NCBI RefSeq assembly: GCF_029625435.1 | Contig: NZ_CP121208.1 | Coordinates: forward strand, 1,240,001 to 1,304,000 | Length of the DNA stretch: 64,000 nucleotides | Direction: 5' to 3' | From: Arcanobacterium canis | GTDB lineage: Bacteria > Actinomycetota > Actinomycetes > Actinomycetales > Actinomycetaceae | Shown here: one piece after another, positions 8,549 to 17,683 of the stretch | Layout: every line of letters starts with the position of its first letter | Position numbering within the stretch: the stretch's first letter is position 1 | Program-made: the position numbers and the translations under genes | The notes under the pieces: model-generated | What the model was told of the DNA's origin: nothing | What the model saw: only the letters and a program-made list of their open reading frames with translations | The model's database searches: none

Positions 8549-10378
8549 ATGAAAAAGATTATTGACGAAGAGGGCGTGGCATACACCCCTGGCAAGTTCC
8601 ATGTGGAAGACACACTGTCGATCCCCAAATGGCTTCTCCAGCTAGCATCGGATCGTCCACTTGCCACAGTAATCGAGCGCAAGGTTGGGCTCGGCAATGC
8701 GTGGGTACCCGTCACCTATCGCCAGTATATCGGTGAGATTCGCGCACTAGCACGCGGATTGATCGCACATGGGGTAAACCCGGGCGACAACGTCGCGATT
8801 ATGGGACATACTTCAGACCATTGGGCCATACTCGATTATGCAATTCAAATGGTCGGCGGCATCGTCGTTCCGATTTACGAAACCGATACTGCCCCGCAGA
8901 TTGAATGGATCTTCGAAGATTCCAATGTTCGTTTCGCTTTTGCTGAAGACGAATCTATGGCCGGTGTCATGAAGCCCATGATCGAGCGTTTCGAGAACCT
9001 CGAAGAGGTGTTCGTGATCGCGAACGATGCGATCACCACTCTGACGGCTGAGGGCCACGAGGATCTCGACGCAGAGCTTGATCGCCGCGTCGAGGCCCTT
9101 CGCGCCGATGATATTTTCACCGTGATTTACACTTCGGGAACAACGGGACGCCCCAAGGGCGTCGAGCTCACGCACCGCAACTACCTGCATACCGCGATCA
9201 ACGGTCCTCTCGATGATCAACTCAAACCAGCACTGCGTGACGGGGGCCGCGTACTCCTCTTCTTGCCACTGGCACACTCGTTCGCGCGTTTCATCAATAT
9301 GGCAGTGATGTACGCAGGGATGCCAATCGGATACTCGCCCGATGCAAAGAATCTGGTAGCCGATATGCAGTCCTTCCGCCCCACCTTCGTCCTTGCCGTG
9401 CCGCGTGTGTTCGAGAAAATCTACAACGCTGCTGATGCGAAAGCTGGGCGTGGAGCGAAGCTCAAAATGTTCCGATACTTTGCGAAGGTCGCCATCGAAT
9501 ACTCGCGGGCACTCGATACCCAAGCTGGACCTTCCGCATGGCTCAAAGCCCAACGCGAGATCGGTGACAAGCTCGTGTACGCGAAGATCCGCCAGATTAC
9601 AGGCGGCCAGTTCGAATGGGCAGTGTCCGGTGGCGCGCCCCTCGGCCCGCGTCTGGCACATTTCTTCCGCGGCATCGGTATGCCGATCCTCGAAGGCTAT
9701 GGTTTAACGGAGTCGTCTGCACCAACGTCGGTCAACCGATGCAACCACATGCGGATCGGCTCAGTTGGCCCGGCTTACGCTGGCACGTACGTCAAGGCTT
9801 CCGAGGACGGCGAAATCCTGATTAAGGGTGACCATGTCTTCCGCTCGTACCGCAATAACCCCGAGGCGACCGCCGAAGCATTTACTGAGGACGGCTGGCT
9901 CAAAAGCGGTGACCTCGGTCATGTCGATGACGAAGGCTTCATTTGGATCACTGGGCGAAAGAAAGAACTGCTTGTCACTGCCGGTGGCAAGAACGTCTCC
10001 CCCGCTGAGCTTGAAGATCGCCTGCGTGGGCACCCTTTGATTTCGCAGGTAGTGGCTGTCGGCGATCAAAAGCCGTTTGTGTCCGCCCTCATTACACTCG
10101 ATCCCGACATGCTTCCGGGATGGTTGCGCAACCACAATCTTCCTCAGATGTCGCTTGCCGACGCCGTCACCGATCCGCAGGTCATTGCTGCGATTGATCG
10201 TGCAGTCAAGCGTACAAACCAGCAGGTATCGCGTGCAGAATCGATTCGAAAGTTCACGATTCTTCCCACTGACTTTAGCGTGACAAACGGCTATCTCACG
10301 CCATCGATGAAGGTGAAGCGCACAGCTGTTCTCAAGGGATTTGCCGCCGAGATCGACAAGATCTACGAGGGCAAGTAA
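8549..10378 (+). CDS. fadD: Long-chain fatty acid-CoA ligase (AMP-binding)
   Basis: This enzyme activates long-chain fatty acids through an acyl-adenylate to acyl-CoA. ATG at 8549 has GAAGG at ideal spacing; an ATG 6 bases earlier abuts the same site. The 609-residue protein carries the P-loop-like IYTSGTTGRPKGVELTHRN, the adenylate motif GYGLTESSAP, GDLGHVDDEGFIWITGRKKE with the hinge region, and the C-terminal catalytic lysine in MKVKRTAV. It is of the ~600-residue actinobacterial FAA1/FadD15 type. It appears monocistronic and ends at a strong terminator. Confidence 0.93.
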   Translation: MKKIIDEEGVAYTPGKFHVEDTLSIPKWLLQLASDRPLATVIERKVGLGNAWVPVTYRQYIGEIRALARGLIAHGVNPGDNVAIMGHTSDHWAILDYAIQMVGGIVVPIYETDTAPQIEWIFEDSNVRFAFAEDESMAGVMKPMIERFENLEEVFVIANDAITTLTAEGHEDLDAELDRRVEALRADDIFTVIYTSGTTGRPKGVELTHRNYLHTAINGPLDDQLKPALRDGGRVLLFLPLAHSFARFINMAVMYAGMPIGYSPDAKNLVADMQSFRPTFVLAVPRVFEKIYNAADAKAGRGAKLKMFRYFAKVAIEYSRALDTQAGPSAWLKAQREIGDKLVYAKIRQITGGQFEWAVSGGAPLGPRLAHFFRGIGMPILEGYGLTESSAPTSVNRCNHMRIGSVGPAYAGTYVKASEDGEILIKGDHVFRSYRNNPEATAEAFTEDGWLKSGDLGHVDDEGFIWITGRKKELLVTAGGKNVSPAELEDRLRGHPLISQVVAVGDQKPFVSALITLDPDMLPGWLRNHNLPQMSLADAVTDPQVIAAIDRAVKRTNQQVSRAESIRKFTILPTDFSVTNGYLTPSMKVKRTAVLKGFAAEIDKIYEGK

Positions 10379-10392
10379 TCATTGGTTGATTT

Positions 10393-10435
10393 AGGTGGGG
10401 GCCGTTGCGGAATTGTTCCACAACGGCCCCCACCT
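10393..10435. terminator. Bidirectional terminator between fadD and clpX
   Basis: A 15-bp GC-rich stem (10393-10407 with 10421-10435) with a 13-base loop that can partly pair internally. It serves two convergent genes. Confidence 0.8.
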
Positions 10436-10463
10436 TCAGTTATATATTCTCCTCACGCTGGTT

Positions 10464-11738
10464 CTATGCCGACGCTGACGTCCTGTTCCCTAACACGAGA
10501 GTGGGCTCAGCTTTGCCTGCGAGAACTTCAGCATTGATGACCACTTTTTCGACGTCGGTGCGCGAAGGGATCTCGAACATGAGCTCGCCAAGCACTCGTT
10601 CCATAATTGAACGCAAGCCGCGCGCTCCAGTCCCGCGCTCCATTGCTTCTTGTGCAATTGCCTTGAGAGCCCCCGGTGTCATTTCGAGTTTCACACCATC
10701 AATCTCGAACATCTTCTGGTACTGCTTCAAAAGCGCATTCTTCGGCGTGGTCAGGATCTGGACGAGGTCGTCTTCTTCGAGGGGATCAACAACAGCTGTC
10801 ACGGGTAGTCGTCCCACGAGTTCAGGGATCAGGCCGAACTTGTGAAGGTCTTCTGGGGTAACCTCGTGGAAGACCTCTGCCCCGCGGTCGGCGTCGTGGA
10901 GTTGCGCACCGAAACCGATTCCACGGCGCCCGGTGCGCGAGGAGATAATATCTTCCATTCCGGCAAAAGCACCTGCCACAATGAACAAAATATTGGACGT
11001 GTCGAGGTCAATATATTCTTGCTGCGGATGCTTCCGCCCACCCTGAGGAGGCACGGACGCCACAGTACCTTCAATAATCTTCAGCAGTGCCTGTTGGACA
11101 CCTTCACCTGAAACATCACGCGTAATCGATGGGTTCTCGCTCTTTCGCGAAATCTTATCGATCTCATCGATATAGATAATGCCACGCTCGGCACGCGCAA
11201 TATCATTATCGGCGGCCTGAATGATTTTGAGGAGGATATTTTCAACATCCTCGCCCACGTACCCTGCTTCGGTGAGTGCAGTGGCGTCAGCGATGGCAAA
11301 CGGCACATCAAGCATCTTTGCCAAAGACTGTGCAAGGTAGGTCTTGCCCGTTCCGGTAGGCCCAATCATCAAAATATTGGACTTGCCGATTTCGACGTCG
11401 TCGCGTTCAAGGTTCTTGCCTGCCATCTGCAATTTATCTTGGGCACGCAGGCGTTTGTAATGGTTATAGACAGCTACCGCCAGGGCACGCTTCGCACCGA
11501 ATTGCCCGACGACGTACTGGTTGAGGAATTCGAAAATCTCTTGAGGCTTCGGAAGCGGCTTCTCGCCCTGCTTGGGGGCATCATTCGCCAGTTCTTCTGC
11601 GATGATCTCGTTACAGAGGTCAATGCACTCATTGCAGATGTACACCCCTGATCCCGTGATCAGTTTGCGCACCTGACGCTGGCTCTTCGCACAGAACGAG
11701 CACTTGAGGGTGTCAGCAGCATCGGCCGTACGTGTCAT
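10464..11738 (-). CDS. clpX: ATP-dependent Clp protease ATP-binding subunit ClpX
   Basis: ClpX is the hexameric AAA+ unfoldase that delivers proteins to ClpP. The ATG at 11738 has GGGAGG 5 bases upstream. The zinc-binding domain shows Cys13, Cys16, Cys35 and Cys38. Walker A is GPTGTGKT (about 126-133), Walker B is [10 protein letters not shown], and an RGIGFGAQ loop precedes the sensor regions. The 424-residue length is normal. It lies downstream of clpP2 and clpP1 on the same strand, separated from clpP2 by about 200 bases that contain a hairpin, so it is probably transcribed partly on its own. Confidence 0.97.
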   Translation of the reverse strand: MTRTADAADTLKCSFCAKSQRQVRKLITGSGVYICNECIDLCNEIIAEELANDAPKQGEKPLPKPQEIFEFLNQYVVGQFGAKRALAVAVYNHYKRLRAQDKLQMAGKNLERDDVEIGKSNILMIGPTGTGKTYLAQSLAKMLDVPFAIADATALTEAGYVGEDVENILLKIIQAADNDIARAERGIIYIDEIDKISRKSENPSITRDVSGEGVQQALLKIIEGTVASVPPQGGRKHPQQEYIDLDTSNILFIVAGAFAGMEDIISSRTGRRGIGFGAQLHDADRGAEVFHEVTPEDLHKFGLIPELVGRLPVTAVVDPLEEDDLVQILTTPKNALLKQYQKMFEIDGVKLEMTPGALKAIAQEAMERGTGARGLRSIMERVLGELMFEIPSRTDVEKVVINAEVLAGKAEPTLVLGNRTSASA

Positions 11739-11892
11739 GAAACCTCCCTTGTTCCCCACCATTTCACACCATGTTGGGGATTATTTCTATCAGCCACGCC
11801 CGAGGCGCAGCTTTCGGTCACGCCTGCACAACTCTTGCCGACGTCGATGGCGCAACCACTCACCGACGTCGGCTCTCGCCTGCCTCCGATAT

Positions 11893-11923
11893 GGTGAAGG
11901 CGGGGTCGTACCCCGCCTTCACC
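11893..11923 (-). terminator. Hairpin between clpP2 and clpX
   Basis: A perfect 13-bp GC-rich stem (11893-11905 with 11911-11923) and a 5-base loop, 13 bases downstream of the clpP2 stop. No T-run follows on the minus strand, so it may attenuate or stabilise transcripts rather than fully terminate. Confidence 0.6.
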
Positions 11924-11935
11924 GCCATGTTTTCA

Positions 11936-12619
11936 TCAGCCCCTCGGAAGTTGCTCCGGTGTCGCCTTACGAGAAACGAGAACCTGGTCAACGAGGCCGT
12001 ATTCCTTTGCCTGCTGAGCAGTAAGGATCTTGTCACGAGACACGTCCTTCTTGACCTGCTGCGGATCCTGACCAGTATGGGCAGCAATCGTGTCGATGAT
12101 CCAGCGATTCATGCGATCAACTTCGTCTGCGATGATCTCAAGATCCGATGCCTGGCCTTGGGCACCCTGCATCGCCGGCTCATGAATGAGAATACGAGCA
12201 TTGGGAAGCGCAAGACGGCGGCCTGGTGAGCCAGCAGCCAAAAGCACTGCGGCAGCCGAAGCGGCTTGACCGAGGCAGACTGTCTGGATCTGCGGCTTAA
12301 TGTACTGCATGGTGTCGTAAATCGCGGTCAGCGCGGTGAACGATCCACCCGGGGAATTGATGTACATCGTGATCGGAGCATCTGGATCAAGAGACTCAAG
12401 CACCAGAAGCTGGGCCATGATGTCATCGGCAGAAGCGTCGTCTACCTGAACACCGAGGAAGATAATGCGATCTTCGAAGAGCTTTGCGTATGGGTCCTGG
12501 CGCTTATAACCGTAAGGAGTACGCTCTTCAAAGTTCGGAAGAATGTAGCGCGAGGTCGGCATTGCCGGGGCCATGCCACCAGGAAGCGATGTCGCAGTAT
12601 TCGCCATTGCGTAGTTCAT
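11936..12619 (-). CDS. clpP2: ATP-dependent Clp protease proteolytic subunit (ClpP2)
   Basis: A serine protease subunit of 227 residues. The catalytic serine lies in GQAASAAAVLLAAG and the histidine in ILIHEPA; the aspartate follows in the C-terminal third. The longer N-terminus (MNYAMANTATSLPGG...) is a feature of actinobacterial ClpP2. The start at 12619 has GAGGGGAGAGC upstream. It follows clpP1 by only 11 bases, so the two are co-transcribed and expected to form mixed ClpP1P2 tetradecamers, as known in actinobacteria. Confidence 0.95.
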   Translation of the reverse strand: MNYAMANTATSLPGGMAPAMPTSRYILPNFEERTPYGYKRQDPYAKLFEDRIIFLGVQVDDASADDIMAQLLVLESLDPDAPITMYINSPGGSFTALTAIYDTMQYIKPQIQTVCLGQAASAAAVLLAAGSPGRRLALPNARILIHEPAMQGAQGQASDLEIIADEVDRMNRWIIDTIAAHTGQDPQQVKKDVSRDKILTAQQAKEYGLVDQVLVSRKATPEQLPRG

Positions 12620-12630
12620 GCTCTCCCCTC

Positions 12631-13272
12631 TCAGTTCTCGCCCTGATCGTCGTGGCCTTCGGCCACGCCACCGCCACCGATCACCGAGGTGGACGATTCA
12701 ATAATGTGGTCAACAAATCCGTACTCCAACGCTTCCTTGGCAGTAAACCAGTGGTCACGATCCGAATCGTTGAGAATTTCTTCGAGCGTATGGCCCGTGT
12801 GGTTCGCATTGAGCTGCGAAAGCTCCTGCTTCATCTGCAAGATCAAATCAGCATTGATGCGAATTTCGGTGGCTGTACCCCCCACGCCGCCCAGCGGCTG
12901 ATGCATGAGAACACGCGTATGCGGCGTGATGTAACGTTTTCCCTTCGCACCTGCTGTGAGTAGGAATTGTCCCATCGACGCAGCCATACCCATGCCAACG
13001 GTGGCGACATCAGGCTTGACATACTGCATAGTGTCGTAAATGGCCATGCCAGCAGTCACCGATCCACCCGGCGAGTTGATGTAGAGATAAATATCCTTTT
13101 CCGGATCTTCAGCAGACAGCAACAGAAGCTGCGCACAGATCACGTTAGCTGACTGATCGGTCACTTCCGATCCGAGCCAGATAATTCGCTCCTTGAGGAG
13201 CCGGTTATAAATCGAATCTCCAAGGCCGAATGCGCCCTGAGGACCTTCGCCGGCGTTGGTTGGAACGCTCAC
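12631..13272 (-). CDS. clpP1: ATP-dependent Clp protease proteolytic subunit (ClpP1)
   Basis: A 213-residue ClpP paralogue with the catalytic serine in [17 protein letters not shown], histidine in LMHQPLGG and a late aspartate. Translation starts with GTG at 13272, supported by a very strong ribosome site (AAAAGGAGG). The C-terminus is Gly/Asp-rich ([15 protein letters not shown]). It is the first gene of the clpP1-clpP2 pair and lies downstream of tig on the same strand, separated by a hairpin. Confidence 0.95.
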   Translation of the reverse strand: MSVPTNAGEGPQGAFGLGDSIYNRLLKERIIWLGSEVTDQSANVICAQLLLLSAEDPEKDIYLYINSPGGSVTAGMAIYDTMQYVKPDVATVGMGMAASMGQFLLTAGAKGKRYITPHTRVLMHQPLGGVGGTATEIRINADLILQMKQELSQLNANHTGHTLEEILNDSDRDHWFTAKEALEYGFVDHIIESSTSVIGGGGVAEGHDDQGEN

Positions 13273-13314
13273 GTTTCCTCCTTTTACAAATGATTACTTC
13301 CCCGAGTATAACGA

Positions 13315-13344
13315 GTGGAGGGAAGGATTCCTCCTTCCCTCCAC
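13315..13344 (-). terminator. Hairpin between tig and clpP1
   Basis: A perfect 13-bp stem with a TTCC-type loop (13315-13327 with 13332-13344) lies between the tig stop and the clpP1 start. A T-run is lacking, so partial read-through into clpP1 is plausible. Confidence 0.6.
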
Positions 13345-13387
13345 TGTTAGCGAATTGTGACGTCGTTGAGACGTTCACGCAATTCTC

Positions 13388-14932
13388 TCAGGCCTTGGCA
13401 AGAATAGTCTTGCGTCCCTTGCCAGCCTCTTCAGCCTTGATAACACGAGCCTTCTCGTCCTCGTCTGCGGACTCAAGGTACTCAAGCACCTCGTCAACTT
13501 TGTGGTCGGCCGGATCAAAGTCACCAGCTGCAGCCTTTTCAGTCTGAGCAGGCTTCTCAGCCTTCGTCGGCTTTTCAGCCTTGGCAGCCTGAGCGGAAAC
13601 CTTGCGGGTAGCCTTCTGTGCGCCGAAGTCGAAATCCTTCTCCTTCTCGTCGCGCTCGCCGATCACCTCAGCAACATCAAACTTCTCGCCCGAGGCATCG
13701 ACAACGTTGGCGAAACGAAGCGCGGTGAGAAGAGCCTTGTTACGGGCAACTTCGCCGGCAAAGATGTTGATCTGGTTCGTCTGAACTGCAGCCTGGATGA
13801 ACTGGTTTGGATCCATGCCATACGCCTGAGCCTGCTGGATAAGGAAGTTCAGGAGCTCGTCCTGCTCAACGGTCACGCCGAATGCTTCAGCATACTCGTC
13901 CAGGAGAAGCTGGGTACGAAGAGCGCCCTCAACATCCTCGCGGATTTCCTCAGCGTGTGCGTCGTCCGCAGACTTGCCTTCTTGCTGAAGGTGGTTCGCG
14001 ATCTCGGAATCCACAACACCTTCCGGAAGCTCAAAATCGGATGCTTCGATGAGTTTCTTGAGCAGTTCAGTCTGAATCTCAACGATCTGAGCTTCAGCCT
14101 TGTTGGTCTTTGCCGTCTTGGCAAGATCCTCCTTGAGCTCATCGATGGTGTCGAACTCGGAAGCCATCTGAGCGAAATCGTCGTCGGCAGCCGGAAGCTC
14201 CTGCTCCTTGACGGAGTGGACGGTGATCTTCACGTCGCCCTCTTCACCTTCGTGCTCACCACCCTTCATCGCAGCCGTGAACTCAACAACGTCGCCAGCC
14301 TTAGCACCGGTGAGAGCCTCATCCTGGCCGTCGAGCATCGAGCCATCGCCGATCTGGTAAGAAACGCCGGAGACATCGTCGATTTCTTCGCCGTTGATAG
14401 TGGCCACCATATCGATGTTGACAAAGTCGCCTTCCTTGGCGGCGCGATCAACATCCTTCAGCGATGCAAAACGCTGGCGAAGATCGGTAAGCTCCTTCTC
14501 CAAGTCCTCGTCGGAGACTTCAGTCGAGCCGAGGGTGAGAGTCACGTCTGCCGGGTTCGGCATAATGATCTCCGGGCGCACCACAACGTTAATCAGAACG
14601 CGCAGCGGGGTGTCGTCCGATTTGCCGGTCATCTCTGGATGCGAATCGAGATCCACTTCAGGCTGCCCCATCGGCACGATGCCGAGCTCGTTCAATGCGG
14701 TCTGGTAGTACTTGTCCAGATTGTCGTTGATGGTCTGGTCAATCAGGTAGTGCTTATCGAGGTTAGCCTCGAGCACGCGACGCGGGGCCTTGCCCTTACG
14801 GAAACCGGGGATCGTGATCTGCTTGCCGGCCTCCTTCACGCTCTTCTCGTAGGCGGGCACGAACTCGTCCACCGGGACCTCGATGGTCACGTTGGCGCGA
14901 GTGGCGCTGAGGAACTCAACGGAATTCTTCAC
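13388..14932 (-). CDS. tig: Trigger factor, ribosome-associated chaperone
   Basis: Trigger factor binds the ribosome exit tunnel and folds nascent chains. It has the ribosome-binding signature GFRKGKAPRRV near residue 43. A PPIase domain starts around KEGDFVNIDMVATINGEEI, and a helical C-terminal chaperone domain follows. After the normal domain ends near residue 430 there is a charged Lys/Glu/Ala/Pro linker (KAEKPTKAEKPAQTEKA) and a compact tail with VDEVLEYL and AGKGRKTIL. The tail is unusual for trigger factor and lengthens the protein to 514 residues. It heads the tig-clpP1-clpP2 cluster. Confidence 0.95.
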   Translation of the reverse strand: MKNSVEFLSATRANVTIEVPVDEFVPAYEKSVKEAGKQITIPGFRKGKAPRRVLEANLDKHYLIDQTINDNLDKYYQTALNELGIVPMGQPEVDLDSHPEMTGKSDDTPLRVLINVVVRPEIIMPNPADVTLTLGSTEVSDEDLEKELTDLRQRFASLKDVDRAAKEGDFVNIDMVATINGEEIDDVSGVSYQIGDGSMLDGQDEALTGAKAGDVVEFTAAMKGGEHEGEEGDVKITVHSVKEQELPAADDDFAQMASEFDTIDELKEDLAKTAKTNKAEAQIVEIQTELLKKLIEASDFELPEGVVDSEIANHLQQEGKSADDAHAEEIREDVEGALRTQLLLDEYAEAFGVTVEQDELLNFLIQQAQAYGMDPNQFIQAAVQTNQINIFAGEVARNKALLTALRFANVVDASGEKFDVAEVIGERDEKEKDFDFGAQKATRKVSAQAAKAEKPTKAEKPAQTEKAAAGDFDPADHKVDEVLEYLESADEDEKARVIKAEEAGKGRKTILAKA

Positions 14933-15101
14933 GGATTAACTCCACTCAGTATGTTGGGGACTTTTCGTCCATTGCTTTTCTTCTCGACGCGATCTTGCCG
15001 CGACCGAGTTGGTCTAAGGCGCGGTAATTACACGCATACCGTTCCATAATAAACCATTACTGCAGCTTTGCGGGTACTGCTAGCAATGTTACTCACCACG
15101 T

Positions 15102-16394
15102 TCACTTTGCGTTTCTTTGCCGGCCCTCGCTACGTTCGCCGACGACGTCGGCACCAGCATTACGCACAGCGGACGAGCCTTCCTGGCCGTCAATAAAACC
15201 AAGCTCTTGTGGCGTCTCGCGAATCTCTTTCGTGATCCACTGCGCCGTTTCTGCGTCGGCGTGCTGGCGCACGATCGTGCGGAATTCGCCCAGCTCATAA
15301 TAGAGGCAACCTGTGAGCGGGTGGCGCTTCTTGCTCACGATCTTGTAAAGCCAGTAAATGAACAAACCAACGTTGAAGATCAGAGCAGCCCAAGAACAGA
15401 CAATGTTTGCCACCGGGTTCATCGTGGCAAAGTTCGTCATCCCGCTCGGCTTGACGAGCAGTTCAGGAAGCAAGTTGTTGGCTGCAATCCAGAACATCAG
15501 CGTGAAGCATCTAAACCAGATCCACTGCCCCTTTGCCCACGTGAAAGCGGGAATCGTGCAGGCGAGCAGCAATGCGAAAGTGCAGTACCACGTGTAGTCG
15601 GCAAGCGCGTTGTAGAGGAACGCATGGTTCCACAAGTCGTATGCGATGACCCATGGCCACACCATGTCGGCCCAGATCAGACCGCGAACCTGCCTCCTCC
15701 CGTCTGGTGTGACGGCTTTCGATTCAGAGGTGACGAAAATCTTCCCTAGACCAGTGATCGTAATGATGTTGAGCAAACCAGCTGCCGCGCAGAGAAGGTT
15801 CCAGTATCCTCCGATCGTTCGGAAACCTGTTGCTGGATCAACGCCGACGTGGTTGGCCGCAAAGTTCGACGCGAGTGCTTGATACCATTCGGGCGAATGA
15901 AGTGGCGCGGTGATCCCGCGCGATTCGGGCAAGCCATTAAGCACGTCGATTGACCGTGCATCGTTGATCGCCTGTAGACACTGTGGGTTGGCACCACATG
16001 CATAGTACGTGTCAGCTTCGAAGAAAATCGTGATGTCACGGATATTCGCTTCCATGATGTTGATTGCTAGGCCAAGCCATAATGCCACACCCATCCACAG
16101 CGCATATTTGCGAGCCTTCACCGGATTTCGCTTGCCCAGGACGAGCAGGTAGCCCGTCATCGTTGCCGTGGCAATCATGATGACGAACTTTCCGAAGGGG
16201 AACCACCCCACCATGGGCACGCCATGTGCAATTACGTACGGCATCACTGCAATACCGCCGATAGTCCAGAGTGCAAAGATCGTCCAGTTCCAACGTCGGT
16301 TGATTTCCGCGATTGCGATCTGAGCGATCAACACGACCACCCAAAATGCATAGACTGCTGGTGTTCCGATTTCCCAGAGGAACAGTGACGACAT
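15102..16394 (-). CDS. Polytopic membrane protein, DUF5692-like (paralogue 1)
   Basis: A 430-residue integral membrane protein with about ten hydrophobic segments and a cytoplasmic C-terminal tail. Conserved blocks shared with its paralogue at 17684-18760 include WLGLAINIMEANIRD, GGYWNLLCAAAGLLN, VIAYDLWNHAFLYN and LLLACTIPAF. The tails also align: RHPLTGCLYYELGEFRTIVRQ here, RNPFKVEVYSDTPDYVRMVRK there. It looks like the DUF5692 family, whose function is unknown. The ATG at 16394 has AAGGAAG upstream. The last 30 residues are hydrophilic and lack a counterpart in the paralogue. The gene is divergent from the SRPBCC-like gene at 16555. Confidence 0.75.
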   Translation of the reverse strand: MSSLFLWEIGTPAVYAFWVVVLIAQIAIAEINRRWNWTIFALWTIGGIAVMPYVIAHGVPMVGWFPFGKFVIMIATATMTGYLLVLGKRNPVKARKYALWMGVALWLGLAINIMEANIRDITIFFEADTYYACGANPQCLQAINDARSIDVLNGLPESRGITAPLHSPEWYQALASNFAANHVGVDPATGFRTIGGYWNLLCAAAGLLNIITITGLGKIFVTSESKAVTPDGRRQVRGLIWADMVWPWVIAYDLWNHAFLYNALADYTWYCTFALLLACTIPAFTWAKGQWIWFRCFTLMFWIAANNLLPELLVKPSGMTNFATMNPVANIVCSWAALIFNVGLFIYWLYKIVSKKRHPLTGCLYYELGEFRTIVRQHADAETAQWITKEIRETPQELGFIDGQEGSSAVRNAGADVVGERSEGRQRNAK

Positions 16395-16554
16395 GGTACT
16401 TCCTTATTTCATGCGCGTTTTTCACAAACGCACCGTTGCGCAGGTGAAAAGCAATAATTTTTGGGACTTTCTCCTTAAATGTTAACGACGAAAAACTGAA
16501 AAAATGGAGACTAACGTCACAACAATGTCAGACGTAGACGAAGGAGTCTCAAAT

Positions 16555-17580
16555 ATGAAGAAATCATTATTCATGACGCTGGGAGGCACCGCCGCTCTAG
16601 CCGGCTTGTCCGGCTTGGTTGCGTTCAGCCAGCTCAGCGGCAAAGCAACGAAAGAAGAACAAGAATGGGTTTACCCCGCAGATGATTTGATTGATGCGAA
16701 TTATCGCAACGGTTATTCCTCCACATATGCCATCGACATCGATGCTCCAGCCTACGCCGTCTACCGCATATTCAAGCAGATTGGTTGCGACAAGTCTGGT
16801 TCGTTCAGCTCAGAATTTTTGGAGCGAGTTTTTGCACGGCTGCCATTCTTTAATTCCTACGAAATTCAAGAAGAGTTCCAGCAGCCCGATTCGATGATGC
16901 CTGGCGACGTCGCCGCCTTCGACTATCACGGCATGTCGATGGAGTGGGCCGACGTGGTACCCGGCAAGTACCTCGTCCAGTGGGTTGATACGAAAAACCC
17001 GCCCGCAGCTCCGGGAACCTACGCATTCCGCTTCCCGTTTATGAAGCATTTCGCAGCAGCCTGGTGCTTCTATTTTGTGCCACTCAAAGGCGAACGCTGC
17101 CGCTTAATCAACCACTGGCGAATTGGTTTCGAACCGGATAACAAGTTCATCGGCGCGATCAACTGGCTCAATATTGAGCTCATCGGTGGAGTGATGACCC
17201 ACCTGCAGAATATGTACGTCAAGCGCACGGTGGAGTTCAAAAAGAAGCAACAGCACAGCGGTAAGTTCATGCGTGGAGTGCTCGGAGGACGCTGGTTTAA
17301 GACTGGTACACCCGCGGGACGTTGGGACGGCACACCACTTTTCGAGGAGACCTACACGCAGTGGATGCGTTTCGGCCGTCAAAACCCGGCAGTGAAGGAA
17401 ATTCGCGAACCGGTAACGGATAATCCAAACTGGCCACCCACGGGGCCGGGTACTCCGTGGGCAGATATCGTGGACGAGGACTACTTCACCGACTGGGAAG
17501 AACCACAGTTCTCTTGGGACGAGCAGATCCGCCAGAAGAGGGAAAAGACTTACCTCAAGGGTTGGGGAAAGACGAAGTAA
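16555..17580 (+). CDS. Membrane-anchored SRPBCC-like protein of unknown function
   Basis: The 341-residue protein has an N-terminal hydrophobic segment (MKKSLFMTLGGTAALAGLSGLVAF) that could be a signal anchor. The following ~200 residues have the order of a SRPBCC/START-like ligand pocket: TYAIDIDAPAYAVYRIFKQIGCD, FNSYEIQEEFQ, GDVAAFD and CRLINHWRIGFEP. A basic, proline- and tryptophan-rich tail of about 100 residues follows. The ATG at 16555 is preceded by GAAGGAG. It sits between two paralogous membrane proteins in opposite orientation, which suggests the three act together. The ligand is unknown. Confidence 0.7.
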   Translation: MKKSLFMTLGGTAALAGLSGLVAFSQLSGKATKEEQEWVYPADDLIDANYRNGYSSTYAIDIDAPAYAVYRIFKQIGCDKSGSFSSEFLERVFARLPFFNSYEIQEEFQQPDSMMPGDVAAFDYHGMSMEWADVVPGKYLVQWVDTKNPPAAPGTYAFRFPFMKHFAAAWCFYFVPLKGERCRLINHWRIGFEPDNKFIGAINWLNIELIGGVMTHLQNMYVKRTVEFKKKQQHSGKFMRGVLGGRWFKTGTPAGRWDGTPLFEETYTQWMRFGRQNPAVKEIREPVTDNPNWPPTGPGTPWADIVDEDYFTDWEEPQFSWDEQIRQKREKTYLKGWGKTK

Positions 17581-17617
17581 CTCAACCGCCCGTCACAGGC
17601 GTGAAATACGAGGGATA

Positions 17618-17657
17618 CGAGGGAGGCGAAGCTGATTATTCGGCGTCGCCTCCCTCG
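17618..17657. terminator. Terminator between convergent genes
   Basis: A 12-bp GC-rich stem (17618-17629 with 17646-17657) and a 16-base loop lies between the SRPBCC-like gene and paralogue 2. Confidence 0.65.
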
Positions 17658-17683
17658 CGTATGCCAAGATCGGGAGGGCAGCA

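Noticed and set aside
13502-15049. A 515-codon plus-strand open frame across tig.
   Set aside because: It is the antisense shadow of trigger factor, leucine-rich with no domain features, and tig is unmistakable on the other strand.
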